Below are positions 34,002 to 42,593 of a stretch of 64,000 nucleotides of DNA, in pieces; the stretch's first letter is position 1, and each line of letters starts with the position of its first letter. Source of the stretch: Hyphomicrobiales bacterium (GTDB taxonomy: Bacteria > Pseudomonadota > Alphaproteobacteria > Rhizobiales > Rhizobiaceae); contig UBYA01000001.1 in the NCBI GenBank assembly GCA_900469615.1, positions 248,001 to 312,000 of the forward strand. Direction: 5' to 3'. The notes under the pieces were generated by a model. It was not told the origin of the DNA, ran no database searches, and saw nothing but the letters and a program-made list of their open reading frames with translations. Made by a program: the position numbers and the translations under genes.

Positions 34002-34883
34002 GTGACACGCAAACGGACAGTCGCGATGGTCGGATGCGGCGTGATGGGGAGTGCCATCGCCACCCGTCTGCTGGCCCGGGGGCATGAACTTTTCGCGTAT
34101 GACCGCGACCCCGCCAAAATCGATGCCTTATGCGCCAAGGGCGCGATGAAAGCGGCGTCCGCCAGCCAGGCGGCGCAACGATCGGAATTCGTGATCCTCA
34201 GCCTGAATTCCGCGACCATCGTGCGCGCGGCCGTATTCGGCGAGGAGGGGGTGTCGACGGGAGCCCGCCGCAACACGGTCATTATCGACATGTCGTCGAT
34301 CGATCCGATCGCGACCAGAGCGCTGGCCAAGGATGCCGCCGATATCGGCTTGCCATGGCTTGATTGCCCACTTTCCGGCGGCGCCCCCAAGGCACTTCTC
34401 GGGAAGCTGACCGTCATGGCCGGCGGCGAGCGGGAAACGTTCGAAAGGGCTCGGACTGTCATGGCGGACCTTTGCGAAAACCTGACCTTGATGGGACCAA
34501 GCGGTTCCGGCCAGACGACGAAGCTGATCAACCAGGTCCTGTGCGCCCTCAATTTCGTTGCGGTCGCCGAAGCGACCCGGCTGGCCGTCGACGCCGGTGT
34601 CGATGCCCAGAGAATACCTGCGGCTCTGCAGGGCGGCAGAGCCGACAGCGCCATTCTCCAGGAGTTCATGGGAAAAATGGCTCGCCATGATTATTCGCCG
34701 ACGGGACGGATCGACAACATGGTCAAGGACCTCGATGCCGTGCAGTCGCTTGCGCGCACGACCGGCACGCCCATGCCGATGACGGCGCTTTGTATGGAAA
34801 TACACAAGGTTCTCGTATCCGCGGGCCTCGGGCCTGCCGACAACGCTGCGCTCATGCGCTTTTTCGATGGCCCCAGAGGTTGA
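34002..34883 (+). CDS. NAD(P)-dependent oxidoreductase, 3-hydroxyisobutyrate dehydrogenase family
   Basis: A 293-residue beta-hydroxyacid dehydrogenase. VGCGVMGSAIATRLL is the dinucleotide-binding motif, CPLSGGAPKALLGKLTVMAG the substrate-binding signature, and GSGQTTKLINQV contains the catalytic lysine (K in TTKLINQ). Likely start is GTG at 34002, following GAGGAGAG. Members oxidise 3-hydroxyisobutyrate, tartronate semialdehyde (reverse) or similar hydroxyacids. As part of the amino acid transporter operon it probably handles a downstream intermediate of the imported compound. Confidence 0.85.
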   Translation: MTRKRTVAMVGCGVMGSAIATRLLARGHELFAYDRDPAKIDALCAKGAMKAASASQAAQRSEFVILSLNSATIVRAAVFGEEGVSTGARRNTVIIDMSSIDPIATRALAKDAADIGLPWLDCPLSGGAPKALLGKLTVMAGGERETFERARTVMADLCENLTLMGPSGSGQTTKLINQVLCALNFVAVAEATRLAVDAGVDAQRIPAALQGGRADSAILQEFMGKMARHDYSPTGRIDNMVKDLDAVQSLARTTGTPMPMTALCMEIHKVLVSAGLGPADNAALMRFFDGPRG

Positions 34884-34896
34884 GAGGAGAGAAAAG

Positions 34897-35238
34897 ATGA
34901 TTACGCGATATGCCGAATTTGTCGGTGCCATCCATGCAGGCAGGGAAAACGATTTCTACGCCTTTGTCGAAGAGCGCCTCGTGCCGCTCTGGACGAAGTT
35001 CGAGGGCGCGACGGCGGTTAGCATATCGAGAGAAGTCTCGCGAGACGAGGGAGCGCCGTCGGTGCCGCTCCTGCTCGCGATCTCGTATCCGGACGAAGCC
35101 GCGCTGGAACGGGCAATGGCGTGCGACGCTCGTTTTCGGTCCCGGGAAGAAACCCAGGCGTTACTGACGATGTTCGACGGCACCATATTTCATCGCGTCA
35201 CCCGGCAAAGCAGCTACGAAGTCCGAAAAGCGGACTAA
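34897..35238 (+). CDS. Small conserved-looking protein, possible dimeric alpha/beta barrel
   Basis: A 113-residue protein with a strong ribosome site (GAGAGGAGAG) 13 bases after the dehydrogenase gene, so it is the last gene of the operon. It has no signal peptide or membrane segment. The pattern (helix-rich start, then VPLLLAISYPDEAALERAM and a later short strand) recalls the EthD/Dabb class of small ferredoxin-like proteins, which include enzymes and accessory factors. I do not recognise it with certainty; the function is unknown. Confidence 0.65.
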   Translation: MITRYAEFVGAIHAGRENDFYAFVEERLVPLWTKFEGATAVSISREVSRDEGAPSVPLLLAISYPDEAALERAMACDARFRSREETQALLTMFDGTIFHRVTRQSSYEVRKAD

Positions 35239-35731
35239 GGTCCGGTATGGCAAATCGCGCAGGCCTTGGCGGCAAGCGCGTGCTGGAAATGCATGGCTTC
35301 AAATCGAAGCGATTGCGCTGGTCATTCAAGGACGGCCTTCCATCCCTCTCGTGAAAATACCGGAAATATAGTAAGCTATTACTTACGAATTTGTGCCGCG
35401 GGCAAGCGGATCGACTTCCCCGGCGCGATTGATCTCTTGCCGGGCCGGCCTGCGGCATTTTCCGAACGGCTCACCATGGAACTCGCCCCTCCGATCCCCA
35501 GGCAAGGGAAGCCCTGTCGCACGCAGGCAGTTCGCGGCCGGCCGCGCTATCAAAAATGGACGTAGGTATTGCGCAGGAATTTGCCTAGCGTCCGGGAGCT
35601 GGATGGAAAGGCGGTCGACTGGGTGTCGCGGCCGGCCATCGGCGCTCATCGATCGGGGAAGCCGAACGGACGGCCCGCACGACCGGATTAAGCTTGCGAC
35701 GCGATGCCGATAACATTGTTGGGAGAAGAAT
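35239..35731. other. 493-base intergenic region
   Basis: I see no convincing gene, RNA or mobile element here. The reading frames on both strands are short and of shadow type. The region has a less regular composition than the flanking operons and may mark the border between two acquired segments. Confidence 0.4.
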
Positions 35732-36028
35732 ATGGAGCGCCTTCGCCCCTCCATGGGCCGCGATCTGTCGCCGAAGCAACTCGATACACTTCAGAAAGTC
35801 TTGAAGCACATCACCAGCCAGCCATGGTTCGACAATAGGGAACACTGCCGTCAAGCATTGGCGGAACGGTTGGCACTCTTGATTCACATTGGAATAGAAA
35901 GCGCGGCCCATCTGCAGATCATCGCCGTTTCCTGGTCGGTCGACGATTTCAATCGTGCGAAGTCGAAAACAGATCGAGCCGTACCGAAGAGCATGGGTCA
36001 GATAACACAGCTGCGCGATTACCAATAG
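35732..36028 (+). CDS. Hypothetical small protein
   Basis: A 98-residue reading frame with GGGAGAAG nine bases upstream of its ATG. The protein begins MERLRPSMGRDLSPKQLDTL and continues as a mostly helical, soluble sequence without signal peptide. It stands alone, with nearly 500 bases of empty DNA before it. Composition is plausible for a real protein, and the frame is less GC-extreme than the neighbours. No family recognised. Confidence 0.45.
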   Translation: MERLRPSMGRDLSPKQLDTLQKVLKHITSQPWFDNREHCRQALAERLALLIHIGIESAAHLQIIAVSWSVDDFNRAKSKTDRAVPKSMGQITQLRDYQ

Positions 36029-36156
36029 CGGTTCAATTGACCATTCCTGCGCAGTAGATCCTTTGGATCAAGTCGTCATGACCGACATCGGCCGTCAATA
36101 AGCCGGAGGCAGTAAAACAGGCCAAGCTCAGGTCAAGGCGGGTAATGCGGCGGACA

Positions 36157-36792
36157 TCAGTCCGTAATCGCACCGGGCGTGCGTGCCGGATGCGCATTCA
36201 TAAATGCCGGTATCTCTTCCAGAGCCGCGCGAACTGCCCGGATGCGAGGCATGTCGGCAAGAGAGACACCCCAGCGGTCAGCATTGTAAAGCTGCGGGAC
36301 GAGGCAGATATCCGCCATCGATATCCGGTCGCCGTGGCAGAAGCGGCCGGTTGCGGGCGAGGCCAGCATCGCCTCGACCGCGAGGAGTCCGGGGCCGATG
36401 AATGTCCTCATCCATTCTTCCGCGGTGATGTGCTTTTCCGATGCGCTCACCACATGGCGAACCACCCGCAGGTTGCATACGGGGTGGATATCCATGGCGA
36501 TCGCATAGGCGATGGACCTCACCCTTGCCCGGCCTATGGGGTCGGCCGGCAGGAAGCCGGCGTGGCGCGTTTCATCGAGATACTCGATGATGGCCAGCGA
36601 TTGGGTCAGGATCGCGTCGTCGATCTCCAGGACCGGGACGAGACCTTGCGGATTGAGGGCCAGATGGGCCGGCTCCGTCTGGCGGCCCTTGGTCAGATCG
36701 ACGGAGACGGTCTCCCAGCTTTCGTTCAGGAGGCCAAGCGCGATCCGCAACCGATAGCTTGCCGACGAACGCCAGTAGTCATGCAATATCAT
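36157..36792 (-). CDS. maiA: Maleylacetoacetate isomerase, zeta-class glutathione S-transferase
   Basis: A 211-residue glutathione-dependent isomerase that turns maleylacetoacetate into fumarylacetoacetate in the homogentisate branch of tyrosine catabolism. The N-terminal thioredoxin-like domain has the zeta-class SSASYRLRIAL motif (residues 9-19) and the NPQGLVPVLE glutathione-binding stretch; the C-terminal helical domain has SMADICLVPQLYNA. Its start overlaps the end of the MarR gene by 14 bases. The partner genes hmgA and fahA are present only as fragments at 38691-39439, so this enzyme may be a leftover or serve another ring-cleavage pathway such as gentisate. Confidence 0.85.
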   Translation of the reverse strand: MILHDYWRSSASYRLRIALGLLNESWETVSVDLTKGRQTEPAHLALNPQGLVPVLEIDDAILTQSLAIIEYLDETRHAGFLPADPIGRARVRSIAYAIAMDIHPVCNLRVVRHVVSASEKHITAEEWMRTFIGPGLLAVEAMLASPATGRFCHGDRISMADICLVPQLYNADRWGVSLADMPRIRAVRAALEEIPAFMNAHPARTPGAITD

Positions 36793-37225
36793 GATCGTCC
36801 TCCTGCATCATGAGCTGCCGTAGCGCGTTCTGGAACACGCCCGCCGCAGGCCCGAGTTCGGCTTCAAGCTCCGCCTGGAACGCATCCGCGATCTCGACCA
36901 GCCGGCGCATCAGATCCTTCCCCGCCGCCGTCAGCGACAGGCTGACGAGGCGGCGGTCTTCTTCGTGTTCGCGTTTTTCCACGAGGCCCGCCTCTTCCAG
37001 GCGTGTTGCCGCGCGGCTCACCTTCGACTTTTCCATGTCGACGCGCTCATGGATGTCTTTCACGCTGACCGAGCCGGATTGCAGAAGATGGGCGAGCACG
37101 CGCCATTCCGGCATGGAGATGCCGGATTCGGCACCGTAAAGGCGCGCAAGCCGCCGGCTGACGCGGGCTGCGGCGACATTGAGCTGGTAGGGCAGAAATT
37201 GCTGAAGGTCGAAGCGTTTTGTCAT
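36779..37225 (-). CDS. MarR family transcriptional regulator
   Basis: A 148-residue winged-helix regulator (LAHLLQSGSVSVKDIHERVD, then MEKSKVSRAATRLEEAGLV and the DRRLVSLSLTAAGKDL wing). The start at 37225 gives MTKRFDLQQF; a longer frame upstream runs through the operator and is rejected. It is co-transcribed with maiA and divergent from an MHS transporter, with a strong palindrome 20 bases upstream. It probably represses both directions until an aromatic acid binds, and may be the former regulator of a complete homogentisate cluster. Confidence 0.9.
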   Translation of the reverse strand: MTKRFDLQQFLPYQLNVAAARVSRRLARLYGAESGISMPEWRVLAHLLQSGSVSVKDIHERVDMEKSKVSRAATRLEEAGLVEKREHEEDRRLVSLSLTAAGKDLMRRLVEIADAFQAELEAELGPAAGVFQNALRQLMMQEDDHDIA

Positions 37226-37239
37226 GATGAGTTTGTGGC

Positions 37240-37268
37240 TTGACTTCGTTGCAAATGCAACGAATATC
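37240..37268. promoter_or_regulatory. MarR operator embedded in the MHS transporter promoter
   Basis: TTCGTTGCA (37245-37253), AA, TGCAACGAA (37256-37264) is a perfect 9-base inverted repeat, the size of a MarR site. On the plus strand TTGACT (37240-37245) and, after 17 bases, AATATC (37263-37268) could be -35 and -10, so the operator lies between them. It is also 20 bases from the MarR start. Confidence 0.65.
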
Positions 37269-37332
37269 TCCGGCCGGCGAAGGAGCGCAGCCGGCAGATC
37301 GCATCCCGACGTTATCGAGGAGGATACACAGG

Positions 37333-38646
37333 ATGAGCATGCCCACCGCTCTGGCGGCGCAATCGGCTTCCGGTCACAAGTCATCCATCCGGCTGCTCTT
37401 TGCCAGCAGCGCCGGAACCGTCATCGAATGGTACGATTTCGCCGTCTTCGCGGTTTGCGCGGCCCTTGTTTTCAACACGGTATTCTTCCCCGGAGCGAAC
37501 CCGCTCACCGGCCTGATTGCCGCTCTGGCGACACAGGCAGTCGGTTTCGTCGCCCGCCCGCTCGGCGGCTGGTTCTTCGGTGTTCTGGGCGACAGGGTCG
37601 GCCGCAAGAAGAGCCTGGTTCTCAGTCTTTTCCTGATGGGCGGCTCCACGGTGGCGATGGGTCTGCTGCCGACCTACGCACAGGCTGGCATTATCGCGCC
37701 GGTCCTGCTGTTGCTCCTGCGTCTCCTGCAAGGCTTTGCCGTCGGCGGGGAATCGACCGGCGCCCTGGTCATGATCGCCGAAAGCCTGCCGGCCAACCGG
37801 CGCGGGCTCTGGACCGGGTTCCCGATGATCGGCGGGCCTGCCGGCAATGTGCTTGCGACGGCCGCGGTCGGCGGCGTTATCGGGCTCGTCGGCATCGAGG
37901 GCTTCATCGCGTGGGCGTGGCGCGTTCCGTTCCTGGCCTCTATCCTGCTCATTTCGGTCGGCATATGGGTCCGCCGCAAGGTGGAGGAATCGCCCGCCTT
38001 CATCGAGATTCAGGAAAAGAAGGAAGATGTCGTCAGGGCGCCTCTGCGCGAGGCGCTTGCCGAGCATCCCGGCAACATGCTGCGTGTCCTCCTGGTCAAG
38101 GCGGGCGAGAGCGCCCTGTTCTACCTGTTCTCGACTTTCTTCATCGTGCTGGCGACGGTCTATCTGAAGGCTCCCCGCGAGGCGGCGCTGAACGCGCTGT
38201 TCTTTGGTTCGCTCGTCGAGGTCGCCGCGATCTTGCTGGCCGGTGCCCTGGCGGACCGGATCGGACGACGGCCGGTAACGATCCTCGGGCTGGTCGGAGG
38301 CATAGCTGCCGGTTTTCATCTCTTTACGCTCGCCGAGGGAGCAACGGCATCCGAACTCGTGATCGCGACCCTGATGACCCTCATCTGCCACGGCATCATC
38401 GTGGGCGGCATGTCCGCCTATTTCACGGAGCTGTTCCCGGCACGCCTGCGCTACACTGCCATGTCGACCGCCTATTCGGTGGCGGCAGTCCTCGGCGGCG
38501 CGCTGGCGCCGATCATCGGCACCTGGCTTCTCGAAGGATTCGGTACGCCGATGGCCGTCGGTATCTATGCAGCCGTCATGGCGGTGCCGGCCATCCTCGT
38601 CATGGTGAAGACACCCGAAACCAAAGGCCGCGACCTGCTGCGCTGA
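37333..38646 (+). CDS. MFS transporter, metabolite:H+ symporter (MHS) family
   Basis: A 437-residue twelve-helix major facilitator protein. The hallmark GTVIEWYDFAVFAVCAAL region follows a short N-terminus, then RPLGGWFFGVLGDRVGRKKS (20 residues, MFS motif A) and ADRIGRRPVTILGL. MHS members import organic or aromatic acids with protons. The start at 37333 (MSMPTAL) is preferred to upstream in-frame codons that cover the operator. It is divergent from MarR-maiA and is followed directly by hmgA/fahA fragments, so it may once have imported homogentisate or a related aromatic acid. Confidence 0.9.
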   Translation: MSMPTALAAQSASGHKSSIRLLFASSAGTVIEWYDFAVFAVCAALVFNTVFFPGANPLTGLIAALATQAVGFVARPLGGWFFGVLGDRVGRKKSLVLSLFLMGGSTVAMGLLPTYAQAGIIAPVLLLLLRLLQGFAVGGESTGALVMIAESLPANRRGLWTGFPMIGGPAGNVLATAAVGGVIGLVGIEGFIAWAWRVPFLASILLISVGIWVRRKVEESPAFIEIQEKKEDVVRAPLREALAEHPGNMLRVLLVKAGESALFYLFSTFFIVLATVYLKAPREAALNALFFGSLVEVAAILLAGALADRIGRRPVTILGLVGGIAAGFHLFTLAEGATASELVIATLMTLICHGIIVGGMSAYFTELFPARLRYTAMSTAYSVAAVLGGALAPIIGTWLLEGFGTPMAVGIYAAVMAVPAILVMVKTPETKGRDLLR

Positions 38647-38690
38647 TCCCCGCCAGGCCCGCTTCTATTTCCTCATCGGCAAAGGCCGGC

Positions 38691-38819
38691 GCGATGCGTC
38701 CGCAGGGGCCCGATGACGATCTGACATGGATCACCGGCATGCGTACGATCACCACGGCGGGCGACGTCAACATACAGGTGGGCATGGCAAGCCACGTCTA
38801 CCTCGTCACCCGGTCGATG
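38691..38819 (+). pseudogene. hmgA: Fragment of homogentisate 1,2-dioxygenase
   Basis: In the frame starting at 38691 the translation contains LTWITGMRTITTAGDVNIQV and then GMASHVYLVTRSM. This fits the conserved HmgA segment that in human and rhizobial enzymes reads (from memory) like F-x-x-G-x-x-T-x-x-x-A-G-D-x-x-x-x-x-G-x-A-x-H. Only about 43 codons are left: the first hundred or so residues and the whole metal-binding C-terminal part are missing. The similarity stops at about 38819, where sequence matching fahA begins in a different frame. The fragment cannot be active. Confidence 0.65.
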
Positions 38820-39439
38820 CAGTGCTTCTCAACGACTGGTCGGCGCGCGATATCCAGACATGGGAATATCAGCCCCTGGGGCCGTTCCAGGCCAAGGCCA
38901 CTGCCACCACCATCAACCCGTGGATCGTCACCAAGGCGGCGCTGGATCCCTTCCGCGTGTCCACTCCGCCACGCGAGCGCCCTCTGCTCGCCTACCTTGG
39001 GGAACCCCGTCCGCTCAACTTCGACATAGAGCTCGCGGTGGCGCTGACCCCGCTTTCTGGTCAGGAAACCGTCATCTCGGCGACGAACGCCCGGGAGCTT
39101 TATTGTTCGGCGGCGCAGCCGTTGGCTCACCACGCAAGTTGCGGCTGTCCGATGAGGACCGGTGATCTGCTCGGCTCGGGTACGATTTCGGGGCCGGAGC
39201 GCACGAACCGGGGGAGCCTGCTGGAACTGACCCGGAACGGGCAGGAACCGCTCACCCTGCCCGACGGGCAGACGCGCGGATTTATCGAGGACGGCGACCA
39301 GCTGACGATCCGCGGATATGCGCATGGCGCCGGCTATCGCATCGGCTTTGGCGATTGCTCAGGTGAAATCCTGCCGGCGGTCAGCTTACCGAGCTGGGGC
39401 GGCGAAGGACATTCCGACGATATCGGGGAAGGTATCTAA
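38816..39439 (+). pseudogene. fahA: 3' half of fumarylacetoacetase
   Basis: From about 38816 the frame encodes AVLLNDWSARDIQTWEYQPL, then GPFQAKATATTINPWIV, the signature core of fumarylacetoacetase, and continues to a normal-looking C-terminus (GDLLGSGTISGP, FIEDGDQLTIRGY, GFGDCSGEILPA). The N-terminal half, including the SH3-like domain and the first metal ligands, is absent. The preceding DNA is an hmgA fragment in another frame. The full enzyme is about 420-440 residues; about 207 remain. It is therefore a deletion remnant, though a short product could still be translated from 38726. Confidence 0.8.
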
Positions 39440-39495
39440 CGCCGAGCCCGCGTCGATTTTCCTTGGCGTTGCATGCTCAAATCAACGGATCGTCG

Positions 39496-40437
39496 TCAGT
39501 TGCTGCCAGCGACGGGCAAACTCACCGTTAGGCCGGCGGCTTCCTTACGCGGCTTCGTGATCGATACGATCATAGCGATTGCAGCAAGGCCCACGAGACA
39601 GCCTATGATGACATCGATCACGTAGTGGTTTGCATCCGGTACAGCCGAAAGCGCCATGGTGACGTTCAATGCCAAGCCGGGATAGCGCAGAAGGCGTATT
39701 TCCCATGCCGCCCATGCGCAGAGTGTGGCCACGGCGGCATGAACGGAAGGGAAAGTCAGGATGCCGGCGCTTTTTGCAAGGCTCCATACGAAAGTGGGAT
39801 CGTCGCGAACCGCGTGAAACTGCTGCAGGAAAAAATAGCCGTAGGTCGAATCTATATTATGAAGCTTGTTGGGATCGAACTGATAGAATGAGTAGGTGCC
39901 GACGGCTGGCCACAGTGTTGAAATTGCACTGGCGATAAAGCACAGCAATCCGTATGCGCCGACCATTTGGTAGGCCCGGTTGCTCCTGCCCGCAACAATC
40001 AAAATCAGCGGCCATAGAAGAAGCTGATAGCTAAACGTCCGATAAGCCTGATTGAACGCCGCCGCCAGAAGGCTGTGCTGATCCACCCACATCATCAGGG
40101 CTGGCCAATCCACGCCCAGCCAGCTATCCCATTGCGATAATTGCTGATCTGCTACTGGAAGGTCCATCCGCATCGCTATGTAGGTAGAGAGGGTGATCGG
40201 TACGATCAAAAGGAAACCGCAACCCAGGCATTCAACCACTGCGCGAAATGTCGATAGTTTGAACCGTGTCGCGAGGATGCTGAGGACAATCGTATAAAAT
40301 CCGACGAACAGCACTGCGATGATCGTATCTTGCAGATCGAGTTGCAGGCCACCGGCTTTCGCCAGCAGCCAAGCGGCGCAGTAGGACAGAGGCGTACCCA
40401 CCGTTAAAACCAATCGGGCTCGAAAAAAATCCTGCAT
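39496..40437 (-). CDS. PAP2-superfamily membrane protein (Aur1/PAP2_3-like)
   Basis: A 313-residue integral membrane protein with about six to seven hydrophobic helices. The C-terminal half has FPSVHAAVATL and NHYVIDVIIG, the two histidine motifs of PAP2-type phosphatases and inositolphosphotransferases. The fit to the PAP2_3 subgroup (phosphatidate phosphatase or inositol-phosphorylceramide-synthase-like) is good, but the lipid substrate is unknown. The start at 40437 (MQDFFRARL) follows AGGCGAGG; a TTG at 40512 is a weaker option. GC content is lower than in the flanking operons. Confidence 0.82.
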   Translation of the reverse strand: MQDFFRARLVLTVGTPLSYCAAWLLAKAGGLQLDLQDTIIAVLFVGFYTIVLSILATRFKLSTFRAVVECLGCGFLLIVPITLSTYIAMRMDLPVADQQLSQWDSWLGVDWPALMMWVDQHSLLAAAFNQAYRTFSYQLLLWPLILIVAGRSNRAYQMVGAYGLLCFIASAISTLWPAVGTYSFYQFDPNKLHNIDSTYGYFFLQQFHAVRDDPTFVWSLAKSAGILTFPSVHAAVATLCAWAAWEIRLLRYPGLALNVTMALSAVPDANHYVIDVIIGCLVGLAAIAMIVSITKPRKEAAGLTVSLPVAGSN

Positions 40438-40638
40438 GTGGAGCTGGCCTCGCCTGTAAGTGCGTAGGATTAGCGACGTGAGGTTGCAAATCGGTAAAGA
40501 TGCCGATCGCAATTGAAGCGTCTGCCCTTCCAGCGCCAGCGCAGGCCCGAGAGGTTGGAAATCGTCAGCAGCACGTTTACGCCCCCGATCCGCATCCCGG
40601 CATCATGGCTTTCGGGGTCTGATCAAGGCGGCCTCTGC

Positions 40639-41637
40639 CTATATCGTGGGGAAATGACAGGCTACCTTGCGGCCGGCGCCAAAGGGCTTTGGCTCTGGTC
40701 GCTCCGTGCGGCAGCGATCTTCTGCAATCGGGCAGCGGGGATGAAAGCGGCAGCCGGGCGGCGGGTTGAGGGGGCTCGGCACATCTCCGGTCAGCAGGAT
40801 ACGCCTGCGCGTACCGGCGCTCGTCGTTTCCACCACGGGAACCGCGGAGATCAGCGCCTGGCTGTAGGGGTGGGCCGGCGTCGAGAAGACCTCCTCGGCC
40901 GGTCCCTCCTCGACGATGGAGCCGAGATACATGACGGCGATGCGGGTCGAGACCTGGCGTACCACCGACAGGTCGTGGGCGATGAAGATATAGGTGAGCC
41001 CCAGCTTTTCCTGAAGGTCGGCGAGCAGGTTGACGATCTGCGCCTGCACCGACACGTCGAGCGCGGAGACGGGCTCGTCCAGTACCACCAGATCCGGATT
41101 GAGCGCGATGGCTCGCGCGATGCCGACGCGCTGGCGCTGGCCGCCGGAGAATTCATGCGGGTAGCGGGCGACGTGATCCGGCAGAAGGCCGACGATTTCG
41201 AAGAGTTCCGCAACGCGCCTGTCGATGTCGGCGGAGGAGAGTTTCGTGTGGATGCGCAGCGGTTCGGCGACGAGGTCACCGACGCGCCGGCGCGGATTGA
41301 GCGAAGCCGATGGGTCCTGAAAGACCATCTGCAGGCGGCGGCGCAACGGCCGCAACTCGTTCAGCGATTTGCCGGTGATGTCTTCGCCTTCGAAGAGCAG
41401 CTGGCCGCCGGTGATATCGTAGAGCCGTACCAGACAGCGCGCGAGCGTGGACTTGCCGCAGCCCGATTCACCCACGAGTCCGAGCGTTTCCCCGCGCTGG
41501 ACCGTCAGCGAGACGTTATCGACGGCGTGAACGGTCCGCCGGCCTTCCGCGGAAAACCGGGTGCCGATCGAAAAGCGCTTCATGAGCGAACGGGTTTCCA
41601 GAATGGGGCGGTGTGTGTTCGTCATGGCGTCGCTCAT
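40639..41637 (-). CDS. Dipeptide/oligopeptide ABC transporter ATP-binding protein (DppF/OppF type)
   Basis: A 332-residue ATPase with Walker [21 protein letters not shown] (20 residues), signature [18 protein letters not shown], Walker [15 protein letters not shown] and the C-terminal oligopeptide-transporter extension with a cysteine pair ([16 protein letters not shown]). It is the last gene of the peptide operon and overlaps the previous one by four bases (ATGA type). Confidence 0.94.
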   Translation of the reverse strand: MSDAMTNTHRPILETRSLMKRFSIGTRFSAEGRRTVHAVDNVSLTVQRGETLGLVGESGCGKSTLARCLVRLYDITGGQLLFEGEDITGKSLNELRPLRRRLQMVFQDPSASLNPRRRVGDLVAEPLRIHTKLSSADIDRRVAELFEIVGLLPDHVARYPHEFSGGQRQRVGIARAIALNPDLVVLDEPVSALDVSVQAQIVNLLADLQEKLGLTYIFIAHDLSVVRQVSTRIAVMYLGSIVEEGPAEEVFSTPAHPYSQALISAVPVVETTSAGTRRRILLTGDVPSPLNPPPGCRFHPRCPIAEDRCRTERPEPKPFGAGRKVACHFPTI

Positions 41638-42593
41638 GCTTGTGCCTCCCGAAGGCAGGCGGCGGCGTGCGTGCCGCCTCCGAGGGCCGGCTTTTCCGTC
41701 GTGCAGGCCTCATAGCGTACCGGACAGCGCGGTTCGAAGGCGCAACCGTGCGGCAGGCGTAGCAGTGAGGGCGGTGAGCCGGGAATGGCCGGCAGGCGGC
41801 GTGGTTTCTCGCCGGTCAGCGGCGGGATCGAACCGAGCAGCGCGCGGGTATAGGGATGGCGCGGTTCGGAAAACAGTGCCGCGCGGCTGCCGCGCTCCAC
41901 GATGCGGCCCGCATACATGACCATCACCCGATCGGCGAGCTCGGACACCACGCCCATGTCGTGCGTGATGAAAACCACCGCGGAATTGTGGGTGGCGCGC
42001 AGCTTGCGCACGAGATCGAGGATACCCGCCTGCACGGTGACGTCCAGTGCCGTCGTCGGTTCGTCGGCGACGAGCAGCGCCGGGTTGCAGGACAGCGCCA
42101 TGGCGATGACCGCGCGCTGGCGCATGCCGCCGGAAAGCTGGTGAGGATAGCGGGACATGGCCTCGCGCGGGTTGGGGAAATTCACCTCCGCCAGCAGTTC
42201 CTCCACCCGCGCCAATGCCTTCGCCTTGCTGATCTTCTGGTGAGCGCGGATCTGTTCGGCGATTTGCCAGCCGATCGTGTAGACGGGCGTCAGCGCCGTC
42301 ATCGGATCCTGGAAGATCATGGCGATCTCGCTGCCGCGCAGGTGTCGCAGCTCGCGTGCCGGCAGGCCGATCAGCTCGCGGCCGTTGTAGCGGATCGAGC
42401 CTTCGATGGTGGCGTTGGGGTCGTTGATCAGCCCCATGACCGCCAGCAGGGAGACGGTCTTGCCTGAGCCGGATTCTCCGACGACGCCGAGGATTTCGCC
42501 CTTGTCGAGATCGAAGGAAACACCGTCGATGGCCCGGATCAGGCCATCTTCGGTGCGGAACGATACCCGAAGGTCACGCACGGAGAGCATCAT
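41634..42593 (-). CDS. Dipeptide/oligopeptide ABC transporter ATP-binding protein (DppD/OppD type)
   Basis: A 319-residue ATPase. Walker A is [19 protein letters not shown], the signature is [19 protein letters not shown], Walker B is [14 protein letters not shown], and the C-terminal cysteine motif is [18 protein letters not shown]. It forms the ATPase heterodimer with the next gene's product. Start overlaps the permease stop by four bases. Confidence 0.94.
   Translation of the reverse strand: MMLSVRDLRVSFRTEDGLIRAIDGVSFDLDKGEILGVVGESGSGKTVSLLAVMGLINDPNATIEGSIRYNGRELIGLPARELRHLRGSEIAMIFQDPMTALTPVYTIGWQIAEQIRAHQKISKAKALARVEELLAEVNFPNPREAMSRYPHQLSGGMRQRAVIAMALSCNPALLVADEPTTALDVTVQAGILDLVRKLRATHNSAVVFITHDMGVVSELADRVMVMYAGRIVERGSRAALFSEPRHPYTRALLGSIPPLTGEKPRRLPAIPGSPPSLLRLPHGCAFEPRCPVRYEACTTEKPALGGGTHAAACLREAQA

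Noticed and set aside
37224-39029. A 601-codon plus-strand frame through the MFS gene
   Set aside because: It is out of frame with the MFS protein over most of its length. Only its end (38691-38819) shows hmgA-like sequence, which is reported as a pseudogene.
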